A DNA stretch of 64,000 nt from Chlorops oryzae. Its lineage: Eukaryota; Arthropoda; Insecta; Diptera; Chloropidae. Of this stretch, positions 47,081 through 59,139 are shown one piece after another. Each line of letters begins with the position of its first letter. The stretch's first letter is position 1. The translations under genes and the position numbers were made by a program. Where the stretch lies: NCBI GenBank assembly GCA_020466095.1, contig CM035808.1, positions 20,634,980 to 20,698,979 of the forward strand, written 5' to 3'. The notes below the pieces were generated by a model. That model was not told the origin of the DNA. It did not search any database and was given only the letters and a program-made list of their open reading frames with translations.

Positions 47081-47334
47081 TATTTTCCAAGCATGTATTT
47101 CGTAGAAATGTTCACAAAAATATATAATATAAAGGATATGTTTATAAGTATTGATGGATATAAATCCTATCCCTTTTAGGCGGCAGTTTTCTCTTTTATT
47201 GTGTCATTAGGCTGCCCCGAGTGATTTAAAGCGAAAATTAAGCTTAATTCTCTTATTATCAGAGTCTTATATTCAAAATATGGAGTGATTCTAAGAAGAA
47301 GGAAATTCGGTTTCCCCACCAATAATAACTTTAA

Positions 47335-48063
47335 GGGGACCTTCTGGTCTAGAATTTTTTGAAAATTGATTTTTTTTTTTATATATTTCGGAAGAATAGA
47401 CTTTTAAGAATATGCTGGCAAAGTTTCGTGAAGATATTGACAATATTTGTTTTGCTACAGCCTTTTTAGAAGGTGGAGACAACAGGCAGCGCGCTTGATC
47501 AAAGCAACTTTGAATGCGTTTATCTCAAAACTACTTTTTTTGACCTGGTGTGAATGAAAACAAAAAAACCATCGAACCGATTTGTCTGGAATTTTTATAT
47601 GTTATTCATAACATCAATGGCTATGGCCCGAACTAGAATCGAATTTTTATTTCAAGAACTTCATATTTTTTCATAAAAAAAATGGTCAAAAAAAGGGGAG
47701 TTTTTGATGGTTGAAATAAAAAGTTGAGCCATTTTGTCAATTTAAAAAATATTTTTTTTATTCTAGTTCCTGCCATAGCCGCATTCATTCTGATTAATAA
47801 TATATTTTTGTTTTTTTTTTTTTTTTCGATTACCAGAACTGCCAAAATCTTTCACACCACGGAGGTACTTTTTCAAAGAGGGTCCACTTCAACGCCATTT
47901 TTAAAATACCAAAAAAAAAAAAAAATTACAACATTTTTTATTTTTTGTTAATAAAGAATATAATAAGCCTGCATACTTAGAAAATCATTTTTTATTTGGC
48001 TTAATACCAAAAAAAAATCATGAAAATACCCTAAATTTTCGTGCTCTAGACCAGAAGGTCCCC
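47335..48063. mobile_element. 729-bp TTAA-flanked element with 19-bp perfect inverted ends
   Basis: TTAA at 47331-47334 and 48064-48067 flanks GGGGACCTTCTGGTCTAGA, which is repeated exactly inverted at the right end. TTAA target duplications occur in piggyBac and Kolobok elements; GGGG ends differ from the usual CCC of piggyBac, so a Kolobok-type origin is considered. The interior is AT-rich and has no complete transposase. Confidence 0.8.
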
Positions 48064-48067
48064 TTAA

Positions 48068-50059
48068 ATTCCCAGCTCGTTCTAAGAAGCGTTTTTGCGG
48101 ATTCAATATTTAGAAAGTTGGCTTAATTATCTCCTTTAATCATCATAAATATAGGATTTAAGTTATAACTGTTTATTCTTTTATTTTTGTTTTTTTTTTT
48201 ATTTGTTTTTGTTTTTAGATACAGAATAAACCAGTTAATATACCAGCTATTCATTTGGAGTTTAGTGAGTGGATTTTCTCATTATCCCCGTCACAATACT
48301 AACATAAATTCTCATTTCTGTTGACAAAAAGTATTACTGACGTTTTCTCAATCATAAAAATAAATAAATTTATATACGCTCATAAATGCTATCCTTTCGT
48401 GGGATAGCGTTAAACCGTCACGCCGCACAGTGGTTCGTCTTCATACATTTTTTGGAAGAAATTCGGTCAGTAGAAATCCGGTTGCACTTCCTGGAACACA
48501 TCGATCGTTCTTTTCTATGGTCATTATATCGACTTATAATTATAGTTAGCAAATCGTTAACACTGCCCTAAAAGTATGCTATACTTTCCCCCATGTTTCA
48601 ACCATTTTGCAGGTTTTTTCTACACAAAAAAATGTCAATAACTCAAAAAAGCCTAAATGCGGACAAAAATTTCTTTTTTATATCGAAAACAGACATCTCG
48701 ATCTTTCAATTCTATGAAGTTAGAACACGGAGGTAGCCAAGTTTTTGTCCATCAAAGGATAAAAGTTGCTATTTTGGTAGCTTCCTCTTTGATCGCTTAA
48801 AACTTTAATAATACTTCAATAGATTGATCTCATAATTTTTCTAGTTTTTCGGAAAGCAGCAATAAAAACAAAATTATTAGGAAAAAACTTTGCTCTAGTC
48901 AACAATAATTTTAATCATTTTAAGTGACCAAACCTTTTCTGACTTTCTTTACTTGTATTTACCTTAGTAGTATAAAAATGACCATTCTCGAGAGAACTGT
49001 AGTGGATTTTTCTTATTTAAACAATTTTTAATTCAGCTACATTCATCAGACAAATGAATAGGGAACTTGAAAAAATGCATATTTTTTTCCGCTAAAATAC
49101 CACTGTGCGCCGCCCCCCGCAACTTTCGCGGAAAGGATAAGAGCACACAGCACAAAAAAGCAACAAGTCAAAGACACATCTATTCCACGCTCGTACCTTC
49201 CCATCGTCAGGATGTGGTGAGCATACTCTATGATTTATAAAGTTCTCTTTATTACACTCCAACCGACGGAAGTATGTATGTATGTTTATGTATATGGAAG
49301 CAGTCTCCGCGAGTGAAAAATTCGCTGAGGAAAGAAATAAAAAAATAAAAATAAAAATATTGAAATAGAAACAACAAGACTGTAAAAAAAAGAAAATTGA
49401 AAAAGTCGAAAGAAAAGCTTTCAGAAAGGTTGGTCGAAATTGAAGCACTCAACGGAACTGAATGTCGGAAATTAAGTTGGAACAATTAATGGAAAAGAAC
49501 TGGAAAACTTTCATAACAACCTGCAACAACGCTCTGTACACATGTAGGTACATAACACTTTAAGTTAAAGTTTAATTAAAACATTTAGAGCAAAAAGGAC
49601 GTATACGGTTTTACTTATGCAATTCCCACATACTGAATTTCCATCTTATGGTTTAACCCTTCACACTCACCCATTTTGTGTTCGTATGCAGTTGATTACG
49701 TTCCGTTCAGCTCAAATCCGTTTAGGTCAGCTCGACTCAGTTAAGCTGCAAAGAGAGAAGGAAAATTAATGTTTGAAGAATAAAAAAATATTATAAAAGA
49801 ATTAATAATCTGTGGAATTTTTTCTAACGATTTCCGAAACTTATTTATAAGCTTAGCAAAGAAGAAAACTTGTGTAGGATGGCAGACTAAATTGTCTTTC
49901 ATTTTTAAACTAAAATCTCAATAAAATTCATGAAACCAGAAAAAACTTTTTTCTTGAATTCCCTGTGAACATCATCGTTCCTATCAACTGACTCGAAAGT
50001 TAACTTTTCCTCCTTATTTATTATTATCACCTTTTTTTCTTCCAAATCTTCTTACTTAC
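48068..50059. other. Non-coding interval, no gene seen
   Basis: About 2 kb AT-rich sequence. Around 49640-49745 composition is less AT-rich but no exon could be defined. Confidence 0.4.
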
Positions 50060-50200
50060 ATCCGCCGAAGTTATTTTCCGTCTCGCATTAGGAACAGGGG
50101 AGGAAAAGTTTTTATCAAAAACTTCGCACGCATTTTCCAAGTAAGCAATAACAAGCTTCCTCACCTGCGTAGTACGGGTATTAACTACCGTTGTTGCCAT
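50060..50200 (-). CDS. Possible first coding exon, 47 codons, unidentified
   Basis: On the - strand an ATG in good context (GCAAACATGGCA) opens a frame of 47 codons, MATTVVNTRTTQVRKLV through ARRKITSAD, and is followed by a near-consensus donor GTAAGTAAG. The upstream leader holds a TG microsatellite (50217-50240). Composition is coding-like. It could be a 5' exon of the - strand gene whose last exons lie at 36041-37791, but it ends in phase 0 whereas exon 37350-37791 needs one carried base, so at least one further exon would be required. No family recognised. Confidence 0.3.
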
Positions 50201-50216
50201 GTTTGCACAATTTTGA

Positions 50217-50240
50217 CACACACACACACACACACACACG
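50217..50240. repeat. CA dinucleotide microsatellite
   Basis: A (CA)n run on the + strand. Confidence 0.85.
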
Positions 50241-50263
50241 CGTACAGAGAGAAAGAGAAACAC

Positions 50264-52189
50264 ACACTAACAAACATTAGCTGAAAAGTAAGTGATAATT
50301 TTTGACATTAAAGTTTTGTGCCCCCATGGGACCACTACGCCCACTCATTTGATAAATTGCTTTAAATTTGTACGCCCATTTGATGATGTACTTGTTGTTG
50401 TTTCTGTTGTAGTCGTCGTCGTCGTCGTTGTCGTTCGGTAAGTTGTTGTTCCTGTTGCCAGCTTTCAACACCGAAATGTGTCCTACCTCCTGCGATTACT
50501 CTGCGACTGACGCGCCGCAATAACGAGCTGTGTAAATTTAGGTGAACGTGACACGGTCTCCCAGCAGTCGAGGTTTTGTTGCTGTTGCTGTTGCTGTGCC
50601 GAAAGGCAACAGGTGTCCTATTGCATCTAAAATATATTTATCAATTTAAAAGTTTTGATGTATTTCAGAGGGGGGTTTTTTTTTTTTTTCTTTTGCTGTC
50701 ATGCGGTGATATTTAATGTTCACAATGTAAACTTTGTCCGAATATTAATACTTTGGGAATTGATATCCGAGGGTCTTCTGCTCGAAACATTTCAATTTGA
50801 TGCCCAAATAAGATTTTGACTGATTGTCGTGACTTCTCACGTTTGCTTCTCTGACCGATGAGATGGCATGGGATGAAGTGTGGCCGGCGGTGTGGGCCGA
50901 GGATGAAAAGTGAAAGGACAATTTATTATTAAAATTTTGTCAGGATGCCCCAGAGGCGGAATGTTTTCTTTGTGTGTATTCAAATGAATTTAAAGTCCAT
51001 TAGAACGTGAATTATTTGTTCAAGCAGGGCGAGTGAGAGTGTCCTTCTTAGGTAGGTAGGCAGGTAGGTACTTAGCCTTGGTGGCTACTGATTTATGCAA
51101 AGTGGTTCGTGGATAGGTAAATTTAAAAGCACAATAAATTGAAATTTAATATTTAAAAAGCTTTAAGCTTTAATTATAATATTTTAAGCAGAGAAGCTTC
51201 AAAACAGTTTTTAAGCCACAACTCTGGAAGAGAATTTTCGAAATTTTGCCGCTGCAGAGAGATACCTAAATATATTTGATATGGAGAACTCGTAATCAAT
51301 CAGCTGTAAAATGATTTCCTTCTTAATTAATTAATATTTGAGGCTTAAATTTATTCAATGAAGCATAAAACTTATGCTGCACTTCAACGCTCTCAAAAAT
51401 GCAGCACGAATTTTTTTTTTTTTTTTTTAATAATATCGATAGATTATTTTGCCATTCCAATTTACTCACATCCATGGTTCTCTAAATTGCAGAAAATTCT
51501 ATTAAATTGCCACGAATAAAGAAATTGCATCCATGAGCAAAGCGCATCAAATGGAAATATATACAAAAAATATTTGAAGCTTATTGCCCCGCTGGCATGG
51601 ATGGAAAAAGTTTTTAGTTGTAGGTATATAAAATAAAGTCAGTTGAAAACAGTTTTCCCAGTTTGAAAATTCTTCGTCGAATATTTTGAAGCAGCATAAG
51701 AAAAGCTTTCAATTAAAAACATCTTATCCACAAGCTTAGAACTTAGTCAGCACAAGAAATTCGAGTAATTGCCTGTTGCAATTGCGATTTTGAATCAGCA
51801 AAATTCGGTATAAATACAGGAGGCTTCAGGCGTTCAAGTACCCTTTAGGAATTAAGATTAAATTTAAGTTCGTTTCAAGACAACACTTAATTACCAGACG
51901 TCTTTTGATGTTGCCCTCCTTCGAAGTTTTACTGTTTTTACACCCAATTTCAGGAATATTGAAGCAGCTTTAAAATCAGTGCAACATAAACTATTAAATG
52001 AAATCAGAGCGCCAATATCGTGGGGTAGCTGGGTACATCAAGGTCACGCATGAACGATTTTAGCTAAGTGAAGTGTCGAACTTGCTTATTTGGAATTGAG
52101 TTCTGTGTGCTTATAGGCGCATTTTGTGAACGATCGGGTAAAATGAATAATCTGCTTTTAATAAGAATATAAGCCCACTAAAATGTAAA
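50264..52189. other. Non-coding interval, no gene seen
   Basis: About 1.9 kb with CAA/CTG/GTT-rich short repeats (50390-50620), GTAGGTAG units near 51050 and a T tract near 51411-51428. No exon supported. Confidence 0.4.
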
Positions 52190-53170
52190 AGCAAAGGTAA
52201 TGATATAAGAGTGTAGCGAAGAGTCTGGAAACTCGAAAATATCATATAAAAGTATAAGAGCCAGACAAAATAGGAGTTTAACAGCATATAAATGTAAGAA
52301 TTTGTAAGTATAAGAGAATATGAATAGAATAGTTTAACAGCATATTAGTATAACAATTCAGCCAAACATCGATACCTCGGACCACCATTATCCAAAGAAA
52401 TAGTTCGAGTTATAGAAACTTCGAGTTAGGGAAACTTGTATACAGTGTATACTCTCTCCTAACGGATTATTCTCTAAATCGGCCACTTTTTGAGAACGCT
52501 CTAGTGTTTCTGCTTCACAAATAGGTGCTTTCCTCTTTAGCGGACACCTCTAGTAAGCGGACTTATTGGGTCGGTTCCGTAGGTATTAAAGTGTTCACCC
52601 GATTCAGTTCGAGTAGTTAATAGGAAATTTGAGTTGTAGAAGTTCGAGTTATGCAAGTTTGACTGTATATGAGTATATATACAAGAATAATAGTATATAA
52701 GTATAAGAGTGTATGAGCTAAAGATCATATGAGTATAAGATTATATGATCATAAAAGTATATGAGTATATGATTATAAGAGTTTAAGAGTATTAGAGTCG
52801 TAGATTATAAGAGTATTAGAGTACTAGAGTATGAGATTAGAGGAGTATAAGAGTAGAAGAGTATGAGATTATAAAATTATATTAGTATAAGAGTGGAAAA
52901 GTGTAAGAGTATAAAAGTATATAAGTATAAGAGTAGATACACACATATATATGTAAGTATGGGAGTGTAAGAAAACATAAGGATGAAATAATATGACCAT
53001 AACAGCATTTGAGTATAAGATCATATGAGTATAAGAGTCTATGAATATAACAGTATATGAGATAAAAGCATAATATTGCTAGAGCAAAACGAGTAAAAGT
53101 GTAAAAGAGTGTATAAGAATTTATCAGTATAAGAGTATAGGAACATACCTGTGTAAGATAATGTCAGGAA
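52190..53170 (-). repeat. Degenerate array of AGTATAAGAGTATATG-like units
   Basis: Units of about 8-16 bp built on GAGTATAAGAGT recur across almost 1 kb, interrupted by transposon insertions at 52359-52665. The complement, ACTCTTATACTC, resembles the unit of the array at 24070-25910, so this is plausibly the same or a related repeat class in the other orientation. Confidence 0.75.
52359..52665. mobile_element. Nested pogo/Tigger-like miniature elements
   Basis: An outer element runs from CAGCCAAACATCGATACC (52359) to AAGTTTGACTG (52665), with TTCGAGTTA motifs on both sides. Inside, from 52443, lies a truncated copy of the 46914-47080 family (CAGTGTATACTCTCTCC, AGCGGACACCT, TTCCGTAGG). The nested copy lost its right terminus. 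Confidence 0.6.
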
Positions 53171-54728
53171 AAGTATAAACGTAAAAACAGATTGAGAGTT
53201 GTTCTTAGAAAAAGCGATTCGATAACATTATTAAGATCAACCGGTTCTATTTGTGGCTTCAGTATTCGGAGAGTCCACTTGCGACAGAGCCCAAAGGGCT
53301 TTAAACCAAATGAAGAGCCCAATCAGTCAATCATTAAAACCTGGCTAGTCACCTCGTACAGCTTACATCGAAGGTTTTTCTCGATTGACTTTACTTTAAA
53401 ATGAAGGAATGAAAAACAAAGTACAGAATATGGAGCAGCACACAATAAAATTGAAATCCCATGAATCTTATTAAATTATGTGCGATAAATTTTTAAACGC
53501 AAATTGTATTCTTAACCAAGTAACCCCAACTGTAGCATCAACTCGACGCTCAAATCGAAAAAATAATGAGAAAAGAAATAAAAACATAAAACCAACTGAG
53601 CTCTTTACATCTTCACTTATCAAACCCATTTGAGAGCGCATAAAGAAAACCAACTTCCCATCCTTTCCCGAAAGCCTTAGGAAAATATTTTTGCATTACA
53701 ATTCCATAAGTGCTGCGGCAGAAAAAAAAATTTTTTTGTTATTGAAAGCCATATAAATCTTTTAAGGCGTTTATCTTCAAACAAAAAGTTTGATTTCCAA
53801 AATCAAACCATCAAATTCAAAGTCAATTGTCATTGGAGTTACTCGCAGCAGCAATATTTGAACTTATAACGTATCCTCTTAGCACCCCAAGTCTTTCCCA
53901 AATGTAAATCACAAACAAAAAACAAAACGAAAAAGAGAAGAGAAGAGATGACAAGAGGCTTTTATCGAGCATATTTCAAGTCACTGTCATCGTATGACGA
54001 ATATAGCGAGAAAACGAAATGAAATTCATAAGAACAAGGCAAGCAAACCGCCTGCCAACAGATAAGAGAGTCCGCAAAGGACACGAATCATGGACAATCT
54101 CGGGTGGGCAGTACCAACCAACAACGAAAAAAAAGGCCAAAAATTAAATTTATCATTAGGCCCCATTGTCAAGGCTTAATGCAATCAAATATGAAAAAAG
54201 AATATCATACACAAACGGCCGAAGGACGAGAAGCGGCGTACTTATCAGCATTGAAGCAACCAATGTTCTCAGGAAAGGTAAACGGTAGCCAAAAAAAAGA
54301 CCAAAAACAAAAAAAATAACAATAAAAAAACAAAAACGTAATACATCAGCAGGGTCTGCGTATTCAGGGCAATCAGTAAGCATATTCAGATAGTCACATT
54401 GTATATCCTTCAAGTTACCCTCATTGCCCACATCGTTCCCCTGCACGCATTAATGGCTTTAAAAGGCAAGGACAATAATAATTTATTTAAAGTTCGTTGG
54501 AAAAAAAAATTCAGGAAAACAATTTTTCGCCGCCATTTTTATCAATATTGCGCCAGGCTGAAGGAATATTTCGCATCAACAATTTTCTTCTTCGTAAAAG
54601 GAGAGAAAATTTCATTGCAGGATACATAAATATTCCTTAGAATTCTAAAGCTTAAGCTTTTTCAAGGAAAATATTAATGATTTTTTCGGTGAGAAAAATT
54701 TTTATTGAAGTCCTAATATTTAAAAAGA
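53171..54728. other. Non-coding interval, no gene seen
   Basis: About 1.5 kb AT-rich sequence. ORFs here are short and conflicting; none has a domain. Confidence 0.4.
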
Positions 54729-54965
54729 CGGCCTCTTTGCCGTAGCTGGTTGGGATGCCAACTTACGTCAGGCCCTGGGTTCAAATCCCAGCTGATGTCG
54801 TGGATGTTTGTGTCGCTTTTCTGTTTCTGTTTTTCTTTGTTTTCCCATTATTCGTCGGCCCATGTGAGAACTCAGTGTGCAACCATTAATGATGGCAATC
54901 TCACTAACCTAACCTAAACAGACCTTACCTAACCTAACTTTATCTAACCTAACATAACCTTATTT
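54729..54965 (+). mobile_element. tRNA-derived SINE with A and B boxes
   Basis: The head resembles a tRNA gene: A box TAGCTGGTTGGGATGC (54743-54758) and B box GGTTCAAATCC (54778-54788) at normal spacing, which are internal RNA polymerase III promoter elements. A unique body follows, then a tail of CTAACCTAACCTAA-like repeats. It does not fold as a complete tRNA and is followed by non-tRNA body, so it is a SINE rather than a tRNA gene. Confidence 0.75.
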
Positions 54966-55014
54966 AAAAACAATTTTTTTCCGCAAGGCTTTTGTAATTT
55001 TGCAATTATAATGA

Positions 55015-55340
55015 AAAACATCGGTTATAGCGATGTCGAAGGGACCGGCAAAAATCCATCGTTATAACTAGAGCTCGGATTTTGAATATTTTGCATTTTT
55101 GTTTGAATTTTTTGAATATTTTTTTGAATTTTTGTGAATAATTTTTGAATATTTTTTTGAATTTTATTTAAATTTTTTTACATATTCAAATTCCGAGGCA
55201 TAGTTATAACCGATAATCGCTATATCCGCTAACAGAACTTAAGAAAAATTAGAAAAGCGATCCAAACTTTATCGAAAATGTTCATCGCTATAACCGAAAA
55301 TCGTTATAAGCGGTATCGTTATAACCGATTTTTACCGTAA
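55015..55340. mobile_element. CGTTATAAC-type miniature element with nested palindromic insertion
   Basis: Repeated CGTTATAAC, ATCGGTTATAGCGAT and ATAACCGAT motifs in both orientations mark an old pogo/Tigger-like element. Within it, TAGAGCTCGGATTTTGAATAT and its inverse ATATTCAAATTCCGAGGC bound an AT-rich GAATATTTTTTGAATT interior, looking like an insertion into GTTATAAC. The outer limits are approximate. Confidence 0.5.
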
Positions 55341-58300
55341 ATTTTTTACAAATAATAAATTAGACATCAAAATCTCAACCTCAATGTGAATGTTCTACAT
55401 CCAACCATTTTGGATCCCACTGTGAAAACTGCATACACTTGATTTCAAAATAAGTCTATTCCTCGAGCTTTAATGAATAGTACTATAAGTACCCACGAAA
55501 TCGTTGACATCCTCTTCAATCCTTTAATCAAAGATCAGACCGGCTCTTGTCAGACAATGAGTAAACTTTCTGACGAAGACGGATTTGACAAGCACCAATA
55601 CTCAACGAAGGATGATCTGAACTGATGGTCCGCAATTAAAAACTTAAAAAGGTACTCATTAAAGCGTCGTCGAGATATTTCAAAAACTTTTTGTTTTTCA
55701 TAAATACGAACTTCTAAAATTATTTACTGAAATCATAAAAATCAGAATTTCAAATACAAAAGCTTAACTTTTAAGTCCAATATGAAATGCAAATGTGAGC
55801 CTCTAGACCCAATTTACTTAAGTCGAGAACGAGAGAGCGAAAGAGGAGAGAGAGAGAGAGGGAGAGAGACTCCATTGAGGGTTCTTTTTTTTTTTGTTCA
55901 CTTTCCTTTTATTTACAATTTATTTTATTTGCGACTTTCGGATTCCCATGAAGTATGGAATTCGTTTTTGAAGGAAAAGTTGATGTTTTCATATCAAACG
56001 CAAGAGTTTCGAAAGTTTTAATTCAATAAACAGCTCGACCCTCTCCCACCACACGATTCACGGCATTCACAGCATAGAACGAAACGAGAGTTTGAGCAAG
56101 GACTGACTGAGAGGCCAAGTTCGCGTTGCGATTGGATTCGAATCTGTAAGCATAAAATTGCACAAGTCCAAACAAAGTGTGGACGCAAAGTAATTTGCAT
56201 AAAATGAAAACAATAAAAGCTCTCGCAAAAGGTCGGAAGTTCGGGATCTACAAAGGAAGGTGGGATGGTGTTGAGTTAACCCTAGAGAGATTCCCATGAC
56301 GGTGGGATAAAAGTATCCGGCAAAAGGCAAGCAATGACGGGTGAATGGAGTCGCATTGCAATTTCCATAAATAGGCAAGGCGAGGCAACGAGGCTCACAA
56401 CGGCAAACAAGACTCAAAAACATTGTACTACAATCGGTGAGCGTGAGGCGTAGGTACATAAAACCAGCCACTTGTTGCCCATCGCAACGGTACTGAATGA
56501 ATAAGGAGCAACCAACAAAAAAAAAAAAAAAAAAAAACTCATGCCTGGCAATGTGCCCAGCATTTCCATTTAGTTTCTCTTTTCTATTATATAAGTACAT
56601 ATATATATTTGAAGCAATGGTTTACTAGCATTACCATATCCTAATCTTGTACTGAACTCGTCTTCCACTTCGTTTTTTCTTTCTTCTTTTTCTTCAATCC
56701 CCTATTTTCTTTTCGATTTGATTTACTGCGTCTTAGAAACGCACAACGTTGCCAGTCTGTTTGCCTGAGTGAATTGGCAAACATTGGCAAGACGTTCAAC
56801 TTACAGGCCGTATTGGATTCGCCAAATTACCAATGAGCGGCGGTGTGGTGCGGCATCCAAGCATGCTTGTACCTTTGTGCTTAACTCCGCTTAATTAGTA
56901 TCCTTTGTGTCGAGGGCGTAGTAAGATGGCACGAGATTCCACCTACCGTAGACCTTTTGAAACCCAGAAGAGCATAGAATTGAACAGGTTACATTTCTAC
57001 GGAACGGTATGCTTTGCTTCGTCTCCATTGTTTGCCAAGCAAGCGAACATGACATGTTCCCAAATTATTGACGCCCTTGGCTGTGAGCGCAAACACGTTA
57101 GTACCTGTTCGTGCACATCGGCGTGAGGTGCGACGCAACAAGTGCCACAATGACTGATATATTGATTTCGAGCTTTAAGTGCTGCCATGTTTACGTTAAC
57201 TGGCAAATGGCTTTCGAGATAAAAAGCAGTTTGCTTGAATGAGCGCAATTACCGGGATACCAATTTATTTGTTACATCAAACATTAAGTTTTATCCTCGA
57301 GTTACAAAGAGTCGGCTCGGTCACCACGAGTAATCATCACTGGTGGTGGTCTTTAATGTCCTTTAAATTACTTCCGACTCTTGAGCTGGAAAGTTTTTCA
57401 ATTTAAATTAAGCTATCAGTAGTTGAGTGTGTCAGGAATCTTCTAGGACGAAGTGCTAACGTAGGAAAGCTTTTTCATAGCTTTAATATAAGTATTCTTA
57501 TCCGAAGCAAAAAAAAAAAAAAATCAAACAAAAAATCCTTCTAAAGCCCATCAAAGCTAATCAGGCGAGACCATATTTTTCGGTAGATTTTCCATGGAAA
57601 TGTTCAGGTGAGAAGGGCACTATTTTAATGTTATTTATTACCCAAAGAGGAAATATATTATTATTATCTTAACTATTACTTAACTATAACTGGCAGCGAG
57701 CATATTGTAATGAATAAATTATTTTAGTCTCCCGTGGATTTCTTTCGGAATTTGTAAAAGGGATTCGACACAAGCACGATATTGGCAATTCTTAAAGTAA
57801 TCGCATTTATTTTTGATGCTTTCAGGGAGAATTTGGCTCAGCAAGGAAAAAGGAGTTAACGATAAGTCTGTTGTGTTTCCATCGGCTTTCTTTAAAGAGA
57901 ACAATTTTATATGCTTGTGGAAACCACTTTTCATTAAATTAAACATCTCAAAAGCATGACATTATTTGCATGCACACACATATGTACATGTGTACGAAAT
58001 CAGCATTCGAATCGTTCTAGCAAAAGTTTTTCGATTCGTCCCATTTTATGTGGGGCTCCAGCGTTCTTTTAGAAATCGAAAATTTACATTCATGTTTATT
58101 CAGTTGAGAATAAAAATTCATAGCCACTGGAAATGCATTTACAGCTGTATCTTGATACGTGTTGTGCAATCGGGCCGTCGAAACATCTCTGCGGTGGCAT
58201 CGGAAACGCCAATACTCGTGCTTGCTTTCAAGGATAATCATACGTTAAACGTAGCTTAGGGTATTCCATTCGAATGCATGCATGTATTTATGCGTTTCAC

Positions 58301-59138
58301 GGTTTTTTGGATTCGAGAAAAAGCGCTAAACAAACTGAAATGTATCAAAGAACTAAAAAATTTATGACCAAAACATCTGGCCGAGGAAAGAGTATTATAT
58401 TGCAAATGAAATTTGGAAACCACTAATACGTGAGCTGGCGGAGAAATGCAATTTAAGAGCAGCCATCGTCCATAGAGTTTCAATTTCGAAAATTAAATAT
58501 TCTTCCTTTGGAGGAATAATTTTATTTATTTATTTTTTTATTTATGAAAATGAATAAAGCTGAAAATAGTTTATTGACTAGTTCAGAAATTCTTATTGAA
58601 AAAAATGTTGCATACATTATGGGAGTAAAATGCGTGACTGATATTTAATAAAACATTTGAGTTTTTATGGCAAAGATTCGAATCAGTTATAATGATAAAA
58701 GTGAATGATTAATTTGAAGGAAATCTAAATTGTTAAGATAATATTGTTGAGGAATATTTAATATCTTAAGTTGAAAGGCTTCGATATTATCGTCCGTTTC
58801 TACTTTAATGAACAAAATCTTGAAATTCAAGGAACTCTCTTTCGAAACACTTTTAAATACGTTTGGTGTTTGTGAATCCGTGTGAATATCGCCAAATGTG
58901 TTGTGCAGAAATGATATTGCTATAAGGTAAACAGAAAGAAAAATAACTCACCTTATCAACATGTTGCCAACGATGCATTTCGCCACTCAAAACGAACGAC
59001 TTTTTTTTCTACATACTTCACGAGCGAAGCAGCTGAGAATTGCGAGAGAGCGAAGGACTTAAACGCATACAAATGAACTCACCTGCTCTGCACACTTATT
59101 TCAATGAACATACTAAACACTCCGGCATCCGCGACCAC
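55341..59138. other. Non-coding interval, no gene seen
   Basis: About 3.8 kb with a GA microsatellite (55826-55870) and A tracts at 56517-56538 and 57509-57523. The patch at 56720-57130 is less AT-rich, but no intact exon with splice signals was found. Confidence 0.4.
55826..55870. repeat. GA-rich microsatellite
   Basis: AGAGAGAG runs with AGCGAA and AGGAG interruptions. Confidence 0.85.
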
Positions 59139-59139
59139 C

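Noticed and set aside
54729..54800. A tRNA gene
   Set aside because: A and B boxes are present, but no full cloverleaf with acceptor pairing is seen, and the unit continues into a SINE body and tail.
54905..54962. CTAACC repeats as an interstitial telomere tract
   Set aside because: Degenerate CTAACCTAACCTAA is the SINE tail. Flies of this group are not expected to have TTAGG telomeres.
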